Below the pieces are notes generated by a model. It searched no databases. It saw only the letters and a program-made list of their open reading frames with translations, and was not told where the DNA came from. Positions 7,672-17,121 of a stretch of DNA of 64,000 nt are shown here, piece after piece. The stretch's first letter is position 1; each line of letters opens with the position of its first letter. The position numbers were made by a program, and so were the translations under genes. The stretch is from BOG-908 sp965199235 (GTDB lineage: Bacteria > Pseudomonadota > Alphaproteobacteria > Acetobacterales > Acetobacteraceae), in assembly GCA_965199235.1 (NCBI GenBank), contig CBDAQU010000002.1, positions 496,001 through 560,000 of the forward strand, given 5' to 3'.

Positions 7672-9508
7672 CACGCATGTGCATGCGTCCGACGCCGCCG
7701 GCAGCGAGCGAGGCGGCATGCAGGCACTCGCGCGCGAGAACGCCAAGTTGCGGCGGATCAACCAGTCGCTGATGGCCGCCGTCGAACGCGGGCCGGACAC
7801 GGCCGGCAGCGCCTACGCCCTGTTCCAGACCGCGGCCGCACTCGGCAACCAGGTGCAGGAACGCACGGCGGCGCTGACCGCCGCGCTCGCGGAGCTGACC
7901 GCGGTGAAGGAGCAGGAAGCCCAGGCCAAGCAGCGGCTGGCGGCGGCGATCGAGGCGATCAACCAGGGCATCGTGCTGTGCGATGCCGAGGACCGGATCG
8001 TGGTCGCCAACGAGCGGTATCGCGCGCTTTGGGGCGGGCTGCAGGCCGAAACCGGCAGGCAATTCGAGGAGATCGTGCAAGGGGCTGCTGCGCGCTGCCT
8101 GGTCGACCAGACGGTGGATGGCGGCCAGGGCTGGCAAGCGTTCCGGATGGAGCGCCACCGCAACCCTGGCGAACCCTTCGTCATCCAGTTTCGCGACGGC
8201 ACCTGGCTGCAGGTGTCCGAACGGCGCGTGCCTGGCGGCGGCACGGTCTCGCTCTACACCGACATCACCGCGGTCAAGCGCGACGAGGCTCGCCGCCGGG
8301 AGCGCGAGCTGGAGGAGAAGGTCGAGGCGCGCACGGTGGAGCTGATACGCGCGAACGCCGAGATACTGGCGGCCAAGGCGGAAGCCGAGCTGCAGACGCT
8401 GTCGAAAACGAAGTTCTTCGCCGCCGCCAACCACGACCTGCTGCAGCCGCTGGCCGCCGCCCGCGTCTTCGCCTCCGCGCTGAGCGAGCGCCGCCTGTCG
8501 GCCGCCAACCGCGAGCTGGTGCGCCACGCGCTGTCGGCGCTCGACTCGGTGGACGACATGATCACCGCGCTGCTCGACATCGCCAAGCTGGATGCGGGCG
8601 TGATGCCGCCGGTGCCGTGCAGCTTCGCCGTGAGCGAGGTGATGCGGCGCGTGGGCGGCGAGTTCAGCCTGCTCGCCGCACGGCAGAAGCTCCGCCTGCG
8701 GGTGTTCGCGGGCGGCGCCGTGGTTCGCTCCGACCCTCGCCTGCTGGCCCGCATTCTGCGCAACCTCGTCTCGAACGCGCTGCGCTACACGGAGTCCGGC
8801 GGCGTGCTGATCGGCCACAAGCGGGTGGATGGTGGCTTGCTGGTGGGCGTGTGGGACACCGGAATAGGGATCGCTGCGGCGCAGCAGGACGAAATCTTCG
8901 AGGAGTTCCGCCGCCTGCCGCAAACGCATGACCGTGTGGCCCGCGGCGCCGGGTTGGGGCTGTCGATCGTTCGCCGCGTCTCCCGCATGCTGGGGCACCG
9001 CATGGTGGTGCAGTCCACGCCGGGGCGGGGCAGCCTGTTCGGCATCGTCGTGCCCCTGTCGGACTCGCCGCCTGCGCTGCTGCGGGCGCCCTGCGGCACC
9101 GGCGAGGCCGCCGGGCACGTGCGCGGCCGGTGCGTGCAGCTGATCGACGACGAGCCGCACGTGCTTCAGGGGCTGAGCGTGCTGCTGACCGGCTGGGGCA
9201 TGCGCGTGCGAGGAGCAACAAGCCCCGAGCTGGCGCTGGAGGCCCACGCCGCCGAAGCCGGCACGCCGCCCGACCTGATCATCGCCGATTACCGGTTGCG
9301 CACCGGCCTGACAGGACCCGAAGCGGTCGGCATGCTGCGCCGCCGCTGGGGCAATCTGCCTGCCATCATCGTCACCGCCGACCACGGCGCCGAAGTGTCC
9401 CAGCTTGTCGGCGCGGCAGGGCTGCACCTGCTGCACAAGCCGGTGCGTCCGGCACGCCTGCGCAGCCTGATCACCCATATTCTGCAGCACAGCACGATCG
9501 AGGCTTGA
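7664..9508 (+). CDS. soluble hybrid histidine kinase with PAS and receiver domains
   Basis: The 614-residue protein starts with a coiled-coil region, then a PAS-like domain (IEAINQGIVLCDAEDRIVVAN, about residues 90-200) and a second coiled coil. A dimerisation/phosphoacceptor domain with His257 in NHDLLQPL follows, then an ATP-binding domain (NLVSNALRYT, DTGIGIA, GAGLGLSI) and a C-terminal receiver with Asp542 in IADYRL. There are no membrane segments, so input probably comes from the FIST protein encoded just upstream with an 8-base overlap. The domain order matches NahK/ErcS'-type kinases that control PQQ-dependent ethanol oxidation in pseudomonads. No DNA-binding response regulator is next to it. 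Confidence 0.88.
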   Translation: MPDTHVHASDAAGSERGGMQALARENAKLRRINQSLMAAVERGPDTAGSAYALFQTAAALGNQVQERTAALTAALAELTAVKEQEAQAKQRLAAAIEAINQGIVLCDAEDRIVVANERYRALWGGLQAETGRQFEEIVQGAAARCLVDQTVDGGQGWQAFRMERHRNPGEPFVIQFRDGTWLQVSERRVPGGGTVSLYTDITAVKRDEARRRERELEEKVEARTVELIRANAEILAAKAEAELQTLSKTKFFAAANHDLLQPLAAARVFASALSERRLSAANRELVRHALSALDSVDDMITALLDIAKLDAGVMPPVPCSFAVSEVMRRVGGEFSLLAARQKLRLRVFAGGAVVRSDPRLLARILRNLVSNALRYTESGGVLIGHKRVDGGLLVGVWDTGIGIAAAQQDEIFEEFRRLPQTHDRVARGAGLGLSIVRRVSRMLGHRMVVQSTPGRGSLFGIVVPLSDSPPALLRAPCGTGEAAGHVRGRCVQLIDDEPHVLQGLSVLLTGWGMRVRGATSPELALEAHAAEAGTPPDLIIADYRLRTGLTGPEAVGMLRRRWGNLPAIIVTADHGAEVSQLVGAAGLHLLHKPVRPARLRSLITHILQHSTIEA

Positions 9509-9555
9509 GCGGGCGCTGCTGCTGCGCCGCGCCTCCAGCTCGACAAATCCTCGCC

Positions 9556-9658
9556 TAGAGCTTGATCGCTTTAGGTTGATTCTCAACCGCGATAAACATG
9601 CTCGCCAAAACAATGAGCTAGGGCCTGATCGGTTCGGCTACCAGAAGCGATCAGGCTC
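9556..9658 (+). repeat. TAGAGC repeat family 1, copy 1
   Basis: About 103 bases, starting TAGAGC and ending GCGATCAGGC, closely match 51292-51392 with about 13 differences. Each copy is bounded by TGATCGCTT (9563-9571) and its complement AAGCGATCA (9645-9653), and contains an internal CCAAAACAA block. It fills most of the 246-base gap after the kinase gene. No protein is encoded. Confidence 0.8.
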
Positions 9659-9754
9659 CAGTCTTTGCAGCGACAGGAATGGACGCGCAATGCCGAGCCA
9701 TAGCAGACCAGGGGCTCGGCCGAGGCCTGGAACGACTTCGACGGCGGCCGGACG

Positions 9755-10666
9755 ATGACTGCAAGGCGGCCGATGAACGGTCGGGAATGGCTGCTGCTGC
9801 TGGCGCTGTCGGGCCTGTGGGGAAGCTCGTTCTTCTTCTACAAGATCATGAACCAGACGCTGGCGCCGTTCACCATCGTGCTCGGGCGCATGGGCATCGC
9901 GGCGCTGGTCCTGAACGCTCTGCTCATGCAGCGCGGCCAGACGCTCGGCCGGACGGCGCCGTGGGGCGGGCTGCTGGTGGTCAGCCTGTTGAACAGCGTG
10001 GTGCCGTTCAGCCTGTTCGCCTGGGCCGAGACCAGGGTGTCCAGCGGCATGGCCGCCATGTTGAACGCGACCACGCCGCTGTTCTCGGTGCTGCTGGCCC
10101 ACCTGTTACGGACGGAGCGGCTGAGCTGGGCTCGGGGCGCTGGTGTTCTCCTCGGCTTGCTGGGGGTGGCCGTCCTGGTCGGCCCTGCCGCCCTGCACGC
10201 GGGCGGCGACCTGCTCGGCGAGGCGGCCTGCCTCACAGCCGCGTGCAGCTACGCCGTCGCAGGCCCGCTTGCCCGCAGGCTGCCCGGCCTGTCGCCTTTG
10301 CAGGTGACCGCGGGGCAATTGGCGGCGGGCGCCCTGGTGCTGCTGCCGTTGGCGTCGCTCACCGACCGGTTCTGGACGCTGCCGATGCCGGCAGCACCGG
10401 TCTGGGCGGCGCTGCTCGGCATCTCCCTGCTCGGCACCGCGCTGGCCTACCTGCTGTTCTTCCGGCTGCTGGCGACAGCAGGCCCGACCAACGCCCTGCT
10501 GGTGACGTTCCTGCTTCCGATCAGCGCCCTGCTGCTCGGCTGGGCGTTCCTCGGCGAACAGGTGTCCGGCCGCGCCTATGCCGGCATGGCGCTGATCGGC
10601 GCGGGGCTGGGCGTGCTGGACGGGCGTCTGCTGCGCTGGCGCCCAGGCAGGCTACGCCCGGCCTGA
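9755..10666 (+). CDS. EamA/DMT-family transporter
   Basis: The 303-residue membrane protein has about ten hydrophobic helices in two homologous EamA halves, each beginning with a WGSSFFFYK-like or SYAVAGPLAR-like helix. Family members export or exchange amino acids, nucleosides, sugars or drugs across the inner membrane. The substrate cannot be read from the sequence. The ATG at 9755 is used; a second in-frame ATG at 9773 is possible, and neither has a strong ribosome site. It stands alone between the repeat and a convergent Nudix gene whose stop is ten bases away. Confidence 0.85.
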   Translation: MTARRPMNGREWLLLLALSGLWGSSFFFYKIMNQTLAPFTIVLGRMGIAALVLNALLMQRGQTLGRTAPWGGLLVVSLLNSVVPFSLFAWAETRVSSGMAAMLNATTPLFSVLLAHLLRTERLSWARGAGVLLGLLGVAVLVGPAALHAGGDLLGEAACLTAACSYAVAGPLARRLPGLSPLQVTAGQLAAGALVLLPLASLTDRFWTLPMPAAPVWAALLGISLLGTALAYLLFFRLLATAGPTNALLVTFLLPISALLLGWAFLGEQVSGRAYAGMALIGAGLGVLDGRLLRWRPGRLRPA

Positions 10667-10675
10667 GCGCCCGCC

Positions 10676-11275
10676 TCACTCCTCGGACCACCTCCTGTCG
10701 CGCAGGACGGGCACCGGGCCGTCGCGGTCCTGGTGGGCCAGCCAGTGCGCGAACCGCCCGAGCACCGCGCGAGTGGCGCCCGGGATGTCGGCGGCGAGCG
10801 CTGCGTCCAGCGTGTACCAGCCTGGGTCTTCCAGCTCCGACGACCCGGTGGGAACGCCGCTGACGCGGTCGGCATCGACGACGAAGAAGCGTGCGTCGAA
10901 CCGTATGCTGCGCTCCGGCGGCGTGATCGCCCGACACAGATAGTCGAGCCCGTCCAGCGCCGGCGGTTGCCCAAGCGACAGGCCAACCTCCTCGGTCAGC
11001 TCGCGCGCTGCGGCCACGGCGAGTGCCTGCGCCAGGCTCGGACCCGCCGAACGTTCCAGCCGGTGGAGGACGGACGGACGCAAAGGGGTGGAAACGCGCG
11101 CATGGTGGTCGGCCGCATCCACCGCACCGCCAGGAAACACCAGCATGTTCGGCATGAAGCGGTGGCCGGCCGCCCGGCGGGCCATCAGCAGTTCGGCGCC
11201 CGCCTGGCCATGCCGCACCACCAGCAGGCTGGCCGCCGGGCGGGGTTCGCGATGCGTGGGGGATGCGGTTTGCAT
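10676..11275 (-). CDS. Nudix hydrolase
   Basis: The 199-residue protein has a Nudix fold. VFPGGAVD starts the Nudix box, and AAARELTEEVGL supplies the REL-x-EEVG metal-binding helix after an insertion of about 40 residues. That longer spacing is seen in the NUDT7/NUDT19-like coenzyme A and nucleotide pyrophosphatases. The enzyme should cleave a nucleoside diphosphate linked to another group, but the substrate cannot be told. It is divergent from the Rrf2 regulator gene, with 126 bases between the two starts. Confidence 0.85.
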   Translation of the reverse strand: MQTASPTHREPRPAASLLVVRHGQAGAELLMARRAAGHRFMPNMLVFPGGAVDAADHHARVSTPLRPSVLHRLERSAGPSLAQALAVAAARELTEEVGLSLGQPPALDGLDYLCRAITPPERSIRFDARFFVVDADRVSGVPTGSSELEDPGWYTLDAALAADIPGATRAVLGRFAHWLAHQDRDGPVPVLRDRRWSEE

Positions 11276-11401
11276 GGTGTATCTGGGGCCACAAACGCCG
11301 CACGCCGCAAGCGCGCGCCCTTGACTGCGCAGGGTGTGCGCCGCATTTGCACGTAATCAGGACCGGCACGGTCCGATTGTTCGCTGGAAGCGGTAGCGCT
11401 C

Positions 11402-11875
11402 ATGTTTAGGCTGTCAAAACTAGCCGATTACGCGGTGGTGGTGCTGGTAAGGCTGTCCCGCGCGGACGCCGTGCAGACCTCGCCCGGCATCGCCGCCGCT
11501 GTCGGGTTGCCGGAGCCGACCGTCGCCAAGGTGTTGAAGGCGATGGCTGGGCAAGGCCTCGTCGTGTCGCAGCGCGGCGCGCGCGGCGGATACCGGCTCG
11601 GCCGCAGCCTGTCCGCCATCCCGGTGGCCGACGTGATCCAGGCGATCGACGGCCCGATCGCCCTGACCGCCTGCGTTGAGGGCGGGGAGTGCGAAAGCGG
11701 CTGCCAGTGCCCGATGCGCGGCCGCTGGGACCCGGTCAACAGCGCCATACGCGCCGCCCTGACCGCGATTACCCTGGCCGACATGGAAGCCGCCAGGTTA
11801 CCGCCCGCCTTTCAGGTGCTGGCCGCCGACCCACATCGGCAACACGCCGACACAGCCCATTCATTGCCTGCCTGA
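11402..11875 (+). CDS. Rrf2-family regulator of the SUF operon
   Basis: The 157-residue protein has a winged helix at the N-terminus (LSKLADYAVVVLVRLSR, GLPEPTVAKVLKAMAGQGLVVSQRGARGGYRL), the Rrf2 pattern. A cysteine cluster C91, C97, C101, C103 would bind an iron-sulfur cluster like IscR. It directly precedes sufB with nine bases between, so it is the first gene of the SUF operon and should tune that operon to Fe-S demand. A possible -35 TTGACT at 11321-11326 lies in the 126-base gap upstream, but no good -10 is seen. SUF-type and IscR-type Rrf2 members cannot be told apart with certainty by eye. Confidence 0.9.
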   Translation: MFRLSKLADYAVVVLVRLSRADAVQTSPGIAAAVGLPEPTVAKVLKAMAGQGLVVSQRGARGGYRLGRSLSAIPVADVIQAIDGPIALTACVEGGECESGCQCPMRGRWDPVNSAIRAALTAITLADMEAARLPPAFQVLAADPHRQHADTAHSLPA

Positions 11876-11884
11876 GGATTAAGC

Positions 11885-13366
11885 ATGCCAGCGATCGCCG
11901 AGACCCTGAACACCGTCCAGTCGGTTGCCGATAGCGGCTACAAATGGGGTTTTGAGACCGACATCGAAATGGAGTTCGCGCCGAAAGGCCTGAACACCGA
12001 CATCGTCCGCCTGATTTCCGAGCGTAAGGGCGAACCCGCCTGGCTGCTGGAGTGGCGCCTGCGCGCCTACGCAGCCTGGCTGGAGATGGAGGAGCCGGTC
12101 TGGGCGCTGCTGAACTTCCCGAAGATCGACTACCAGGATTCCTACTATTACGCGGCGCCGAAGAAGAAGGCCGGTCCTCAGTCCCTCGACGAGGTGGATC
12201 CGGAGCTTCTGCGCATGTACGAGAAGCTTGGCATCCCGGTCAGCGAGCGTGCCATCCTGGCTGGCGTGGAGGGTGTCGAAACGCGTGCCCCGATGGCGGT
12301 TGACGCGGTGTTCGACAGCGTCTCGGTCGCGACCACGTTCCGCAGCACGCTCGCCAAGTCCGGCGTGATCTTCTGCCCGATCAGCGAGGCGGTACGCGAT
12401 TACCCCGAACTGGTGCGCAAGTATCTCGGCAGCGTGGTGCCGCCGACCGACAACTATTTTGCGGCGCTGAATTCTGCCGTGTTCACCGATGGCAGCTTCG
12501 TCTTCATCCCCAAGGGCGTCGCCTGCCCGATGGAGCTTTCGACGTATTTCCGCATCAATGCGAAGAACACCGGCCAGTTCGAGCGCACGCTGATCGTGGC
12601 CGAGGAGGGCGCGTCGGTCAGCTACCTCGAAGGCTGCACGGCGCCGATGCGCGACGAGAACCAGCTGCACGCCGCCGTGGTGGAGCTGGTGACGCTGGAC
12701 GATGCCAAGATCAAGTACAGCACTGTGCAGAACTGGTATCCCGGCGACGCGAACGGGCGCGGCGGCATCTACAACTTCGTCACCAAGCGCGGCGCCTGCC
12801 GCGGCGCGCGTAGCAAGATCAGCTGGACGCAGGTGGAGACCGGGTCGGCGATCACCTGGAAATATCCATCCTGCGTGCTGCAGGGCGAAGGCAGCGTGGG
12901 CGAGTTCTATTCGGTCGCGCTGACCAACAATCATCAGCAGGCCGATACCGGCACCAAGATGATCCACATCGGCCGCAACACGACCAGCACCATCGTGTCG
13001 AAGGGCATTTCCGCAGGCCACAGCAACAACACCTATCGCGGGCTGGTGCGCATCCTGCCGCGCGCGTCCGGCGCGCGGAACCACACGCAATGCGACAGCC
13101 TGCTGATCGGCGACCAGTGCGGCGCCCACACCGTGCCCTACATCGAATGCCGCAACGCAGGCGCCAAGGTGGAGCACGAGGCGACGACGTCGAAGATCGC
13201 CGAGGACCAGCTGTTCTACTGCCGTCAGCGCGGCCTATCCGAGGAGGAAGCGGTCGGCATGATCGTCAACGGTTTCTGCCGCGAGGTGCTGAAGGAGCTG
13301 CCGATGGAGTTCGCGGTCGAGGCGCAGAAACTGCTCGCCGTCAGCCTGGAAGGTTCGGTGGGGTAG
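11885..13366 (+). CDS. sufB: Fe-S cluster scaffold subunit SufB
   Basis: The 493-residue SufB is the core scaffold of the SufBC2D complex, on which new iron-sulfur clusters are built in the cytoplasm. Recognisable stretches are the N-terminal YKWGFETDIEMEFAPKGLN, the central LEGCTAPMRDENQLHAAVVEL, the beta-helix QGEGSVGEFYSVALTNNHQQ, and the C-terminal EYPSRVK-independent QLFYCRQRGLSEEEAVGMIV helix. The length is normal for the family. TGAGGA just before ATG 11885 gives a ribosome site. It is followed after five bases by sufC. Confidence 0.96.
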   Translation: MPAIAETLNTVQSVADSGYKWGFETDIEMEFAPKGLNTDIVRLISERKGEPAWLLEWRLRAYAAWLEMEEPVWALLNFPKIDYQDSYYYAAPKKKAGPQSLDEVDPELLRMYEKLGIPVSERAILAGVEGVETRAPMAVDAVFDSVSVATTFRSTLAKSGVIFCPISEAVRDYPELVRKYLGSVVPPTDNYFAALNSAVFTDGSFVFIPKGVACPMELSTYFRINAKNTGQFERTLIVAEEGASVSYLEGCTAPMRDENQLHAAVVELVTLDDAKIKYSTVQNWYPGDANGRGGIYNFVTKRGACRGARSKISWTQVETGSAITWKYPSCVLQGEGSVGEFYSVALTNNHQQADTGTKMIHIGRNTTSTIVSKGISAGHSNNTYRGLVRILPRASGARNHTQCDSLLIGDQCGAHTVPYIECRNAGAKVEHEATTSKIAEDQLFYCRQRGLSEEEAVGMIVNGFCREVLKELPMEFAVEAQKLLAVSLEGSVG

Positions 13367-13371
13367 ACGCC

Positions 13372-14121
13372 ATGCTGGAGATCAAGAACCTGTCCGCGTC
13401 CATCGAGGACAAGCCGATCCTGCGCGGCATCGACTTGGTGGTGCCGGACGGCGAAGTGCACGCCATCATGGGGCCGAACGGGTCGGGCAAGTCGACCCTG
13501 TCATACGTGCTGTCCGGTCGGGATGATTTCACCGTCACCGGCGGCAGCGCCACCTTCGACGGGCAGGATCTGCTGGCGATGGAGCCGGAGGCACGCGCGC
13601 AGGCCGGGTTGTTCCTGGCGTTCCAGGCGCCGGTGGAACTGCCAGGCGTGGGCAATGCGAACTTCCTGCGCACCGCGCTGAACGCGGTCCGACGCGCCCG
13701 CGGCGAGGAGGAGCTGGACGCGGCGCAATTCCTGCGCGCCGCGCGCGCCGAGGCCAAGCGCTTGCAGATGCCCGACGACATGCTTCGCCGCAATGTCAAC
13801 GTGGGCTTCTCCGGCGGCGAGAAGAAGCGCAACGAGGTGCTGCAGATGACGATGCTGCGCCCGAAGCTCGCCATACTGGACGAAACCGATAGCGGCCTGG
13901 ACATCGACGCGCTGAAGATCGTGGGCGACGGCGTGAACGCGCTGCGGGCGCCCGGCTTCTCCGCCCTGGTGATCACCCATCACCAGCGCCTGCTCGACCA
14001 CATCGTGCCGGACGCCGTGCACGTGCTGGCCCATGGCCGGATCGTCCGCAGCGGCGGCGCGGATCTGGCGCGCGCGCTGGAAGCGCAGGGCTACACGCAG
14101 GTTATCGCGGAGGCTGCATGA
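13372..14121 (+). CDS. sufC: Fe-S assembly ATPase SufC
   Basis: This ABC-type ATPase of 249 residues powers the SufBCD scaffold. It has Walker A GPNGSGKST near residue 34, the ABC signature FSGGEKKRNE, Walker B LAILDETDSGLDID and the switch His in VITHHQRLL. It lacks membrane parts, as expected. The start at 13372 is five bases after the sufB stop and is preceded by GGTGGGG. Its TGA overlaps the sufD ATG by four bases, so the subunits should be made in balance. Confidence 0.96.
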   Translation: MLEIKNLSASIEDKPILRGIDLVVPDGEVHAIMGPNGSGKSTLSYVLSGRDDFTVTGGSATFDGQDLLAMEPEARAQAGLFLAFQAPVELPGVGNANFLRTALNAVRRARGEEELDAAQFLRAARAEAKRLQMPDDMLRRNVNVGFSGGEKKRNEVLQMTMLRPKLAILDETDSGLDIDALKIVGDGVNALRAPGFSALVITHHQRLLDHIVPDAVHVLAHGRIVRSGGADLARALEAQGYTQVIAEAA

Positions 14122-15404
14122 GCAGCGCACTCTCTCTGATGCCCGCGCCGTCCTCGGCCGAGGGTTTCCTCTCCCGATACGAGGGCCTGACGCAGCGTCT
14201 GCCGGGCGACGCCGAACCGCGCCGCTTGGCCGCAGACATCCTGCGCCGTCGCGGGCTGCCGCACACGCGTGAGGAGGGCTGGCGCTACACCAGCCTGGCC
14301 CCCTTGGCGGAAGCAAGGTTTCACGAGCCGCTGACGGAGGCGAGCGGCTTCGTGGCCGACGCCGACCTGCCGGACCTCGAAGGTTTCGACGGCGTTCCGC
14401 GGCTGGTGTTCCTGCAGGGTCGGTTCAGCGCCGCCGAATCCGTGCTGCCGGAAGGCGCCATCGTGCGCTCGTTTGCCGCCTCCGCCGATTTCGGCGTGCT
14501 GCCGCAGCCCGAGCGCGACAGGCTGGTTGCACTGAACACGATGCTGGCCGAGGACGGCGCGATCATCGAGGTTCCGGAAAACGTCGATGCCGGCACGCTG
14601 CTTCTGGTCAGCGCCGGCCACGACATCCACGGCACGCCGGTAGCCTTCCATCCCCGCCACGCCATCCGGCTCGCCGCCGGCGCCAAGCTGACGGTGATCG
14701 AGGTCAATTGCGGGCACGGACAGTATTTGCACAACCCTGTCACCGAAATCACGCTGGCGCCGTCCGCGCGGCTGAACCACGTGCGGCTGCAGAACGAGGC
14801 TGCTGCCGCGTTTCACCTGGCGACCATCTACGTGGAGGTTGCGGCGCAGGCCTCCTATGAGAGTTTTACCCTGTCGACCGGCGCGCGCACGGCCCGGGTG
14901 GACGTGCATGCGCGGTTGTCGGGGTCGAAGGGCCACGTCGCGATCAACGCGGCCCAGTTGCTGCGCGGCCACCAGCACAGCGATTTCACCACCGTGGTCG
15001 ATCACGACGCGCCGAATTGCGCGTCGCGCCAGACGGTGAAGCACGTGCTGGGCGACCATGCGCGCGGCGTATTCCAGGGCAAGATAGAGGTAGCGCAGGC
15101 CGCGCAGAAGACCGATGGCTATCAGATGAACCAGGCGCTGCTGCTTTCCTCGAACGCGGAGGTGGATTGCAAGCCGCAGCTGGAGATCTTTGCCGACGAC
15201 GTGAAGTGCAGCCACGGCGCGACCGTCGGCGACCTCGATCCCGACCAGATGTTCTACCTCGTCAGCCGTGGCATACCGCGCGAGGAGGCGCGCGGCATCC
15301 TGGTGCGCGCCTTCCTGGGCGAGGTGCTGGACATGGTGCAGAATTTGCAGGCGCGCGCCATGCTGGACCGGGTGGTCGATGCCTGGTGGACGGTGCCGGC
15401 ATGA
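14118..15404 (+). CDS. sufD: Fe-S cluster assembly protein SufD
   Basis: The 428-residue SufD pairs with SufB in the SufBC2D scaffold and helps iron entry. The C-terminal half has the SufB/SufD beta-helix and helical end (CKPQLEIFADDVKCSHGATVGDLD, FYLVSRGIPREEARGILVRAFLGEVLD), which are the most conserved parts. The N-terminal half is more variable, as usual. The ATGA overlap with sufC and the ATGA overlap with sufS show tight coupling. The length agrees with the family. Confidence 0.95.
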   Translation: MSSALSLMPAPSSAEGFLSRYEGLTQRLPGDAEPRRLAADILRRRGLPHTREEGWRYTSLAPLAEARFHEPLTEASGFVADADLPDLEGFDGVPRLVFLQGRFSAAESVLPEGAIVRSFAASADFGVLPQPERDRLVALNTMLAEDGAIIEVPENVDAGTLLLVSAGHDIHGTPVAFHPRHAIRLAAGAKLTVIEVNCGHGQYLHNPVTEITLAPSARLNHVRLQNEAAAAFHLATIYVEVAAQASYESFTLSTGARTARVDVHARLSGSKGHVAINAAQLLRGHQHSDFTTVVDHDAPNCASRQTVKHVLGDHARGVFQGKIEVAQAAQKTDGYQMNQALLLSSNAEVDCKPQLEIFADDVKCSHGATVGDLDPDQMFYLVSRGIPREEARGILVRAFLGEVLDMVQNLQARAMLDRVVDAWWTVPA

Positions 15405-16657
15405 ACGCCGATCCGAAACGTGCGGGTCTGGCGCCCGCTTTCGACGTGCAGCGGGTGCGCGCAGACTTTCCCATCCTGTCGCAACGCGTGCACGGAAAAC
15501 CATTGGTGTTCCTCGACAGCGCCGCGTCCGCGCAAAAGCCGCGCGCCGTGATCGACGCGATGACTGTTGCAATGGAAACGCAATACGCCAACGTGCATCG
15601 TGGCCTGCACTGGATGAGCGAGCGCACGTCCGACGCTTACGAGAGCGTGCGAGACAAGGTGGCGGCGTTGCTGAACGCGCCCTCGCGGGAGGAGATCGTG
15701 TTCACCGGCAGCAGCACCGGCGCCATTAACCTCGTGGCGCACAGCTACGGCCGCGGCGTGTTGAAGCCCGGCCAGGCGGTGCTGGTCTCGCAGATGGAGC
15801 ACCACGCCAACATCGTGCCGTGGCAGATGCTGCGGGATTCGCACGGCATCGAGTTGCGCGTGCTGCCGATCACGGATGCGGGTGAGCTCGACATGGCCGC
15901 CCTGCCCGCCTTGCTGGCCGATCGGCGCGTCGGCCTGGTTGCAGTCACCCACATGTCCAACGTGCTCGGCACCTACAACCCGATCGCCCGCATCACGCAG
16001 CTGGCGCGCGACGCCGGCGCGCTGGTGCTGGTCGATGGCAGCCAGGCGGTGGTGCACCGTTCGGTGGACGTGCAGGCTTTGGGGGCCGATTTCTACGTGT
16101 TCACCGGGCACAAGCTGTATGGCCCGACCGGGATCGGCGTGCTGTGGGCGCGCTTCGCGCTGCTCGACGCGATGCCGCCCTTCATGGGTGGCGGCGACAT
16201 GATATCGTCCGTCAGCTTCGAGCACTCCACCTGGGCAAAGCCGCCCAGCAAGTTCGAAGCCGGCACGCCGGCGATCCTCGAAGCGATCGGCCTGGGTGCT
16301 GCCATCGACTACGTCGGCAGCATCGGCATGGACGCCATCGCTGCGCACGAGGCGGAGTTGACCGACCATGCGCTGTCGCGCCTGTCGGCAATCGAGGGGC
16401 TGCAGATCATCGGCCGCGCGCAGGACCGTGGCGGCGTCGTCAGCTTCACTCTGGAGGGTGCGCACGCGCATGACGTGGCGACCCTGCTGGACCGCAACGG
16501 CATCGCCGTGCGCGCGGGCCAGCATTGCGCAGAGCCACTGATCCGCCGCCTTGGCCTGACCAGCACCACGCGCGCCAGCTTCGGCATCTACACGACGTGC
16601 GCAGAAATCGATTTCCTGGCCGACACGCTGGTGCGGATAAAAGGCTTTTTCCAGTGA
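15401..16657 (+). CDS. sufS: cysteine desulfurase SufS
   Basis: The PLP enzyme of 418 residues takes sulfur from cysteine for cluster assembly. It has the group II desulfurase pattern: FLDSAASAQKP near the start, the PLP lysine K238 in TGHKLYGPTG, and the persulfide cysteine C376 in RAGQHCAEP. The last motif usually reads GHHC; the Gln for His here is a small change. The start is the ATG at 15401 overlapping the sufD stop; a longer open frame upstream is only a shadow of sufD. The stop overlaps the GTG of sufU, its likely sulfur acceptor. Confidence 0.95.
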   Translation: MNADPKRAGLAPAFDVQRVRADFPILSQRVHGKPLVFLDSAASAQKPRAVIDAMTVAMETQYANVHRGLHWMSERTSDAYESVRDKVAALLNAPSREEIVFTGSSTGAINLVAHSYGRGVLKPGQAVLVSQMEHHANIVPWQMLRDSHGIELRVLPITDAGELDMAALPALLADRRVGLVAVTHMSNVLGTYNPIARITQLARDAGALVLVDGSQAVVHRSVDVQALGADFYVFTGHKLYGPTGIGVLWARFALLDAMPPFMGGGDMISSVSFEHSTWAKPPSKFEAGTPAILEAIGLGAAIDYVGSIGMDAIAAHEAELTDHALSRLSAIEGLQIIGRAQDRGGVVSFTLEGAHAHDVATLLDRNGIAVRAGQHCAEPLIRRLGLTSTTRASFGIYTTCAEIDFLADTLVRIKGFFQ

Positions 16658-17121
16658 GCGGCGCAGACGTATTCCAGGACGTTCGCAGCCTGTACCAGGA
16701 CGTGATCCTGGACCGTGGCCGCAACCCTCGGCACATGCATCGTCTGGACCCGTTCGACGCGCGTGCGCAGGGCGAAAACCCGATGTGCGGCGATCAGGTC
16801 GAGGTGCGGCTGGGCTTCGCGCCGGACGGCAGGATTGCCGACGCGGCGTTCGAGGGGCGCGGCTGCGCGATCAGCCTGGCCTCTGCCGACCTGATGGCCG
16901 AAGTGGTGCGCGGCCGCACGCGTGCGGAGCTGCGCGCGTTGGCCGCAGCCTTCTCCACGCTGGCCAAGACGGGCGACACGCCGTCGGCCGACGGCGCGCT
17001 CGACACGCTGCGCCCGCTATCGGGCGTGTCGGAATACCCATCGCGCGTGAAATGCGCGACGTTGCCGTGGGCCGCCCTGGTCGCGGCGCTCAATGTTGGC
17101 CAAGAGGCGCATGATGACTGA
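16654..17121 (+). CDS. sufU: SufU-type sulfur acceptor/scaffold protein
   Basis: The 155-residue protein begins at GTG 16654, overlapping the sufS stop (GTGA). The three conserved cysteines are visible: C45 in NPMCGDQ (with D47), C71 in GRGCAIS and C134 in RVKCATL. In the SufU family these hold zinc and accept sulfur from SufS. The spacer between the second and third Cys contains the extra segment that separates SufU from IscU. Position directly after sufS agrees. The stop overlaps the start of the next gene. Confidence 0.93.
   Translation: MSGADVFQDVRSLYQDVILDRGRNPRHMHRLDPFDARAQGENPMCGDQVEVRLGFAPDGRIADAAFEGRGCAISLASADLMAEVVRGRTRAELRALAAAFSTLAKTGDTPSADGALDTLRPLSGVSEYPSRVKCATLPWAALVAALNVGQEAHDD

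Noticed and set aside
15017..15400. N-terminal extension of SufS
   Set aside because: This part is sufD read in another frame; the ATG at 15401 overlaps the sufD stop and starts family similarity.
17093..17113. Earlier start for the SufT-like protein at 17093
   Set aside because: GAGG is correctly spaced only for ATG 17114, and the extra residues lie wholly within sufU.
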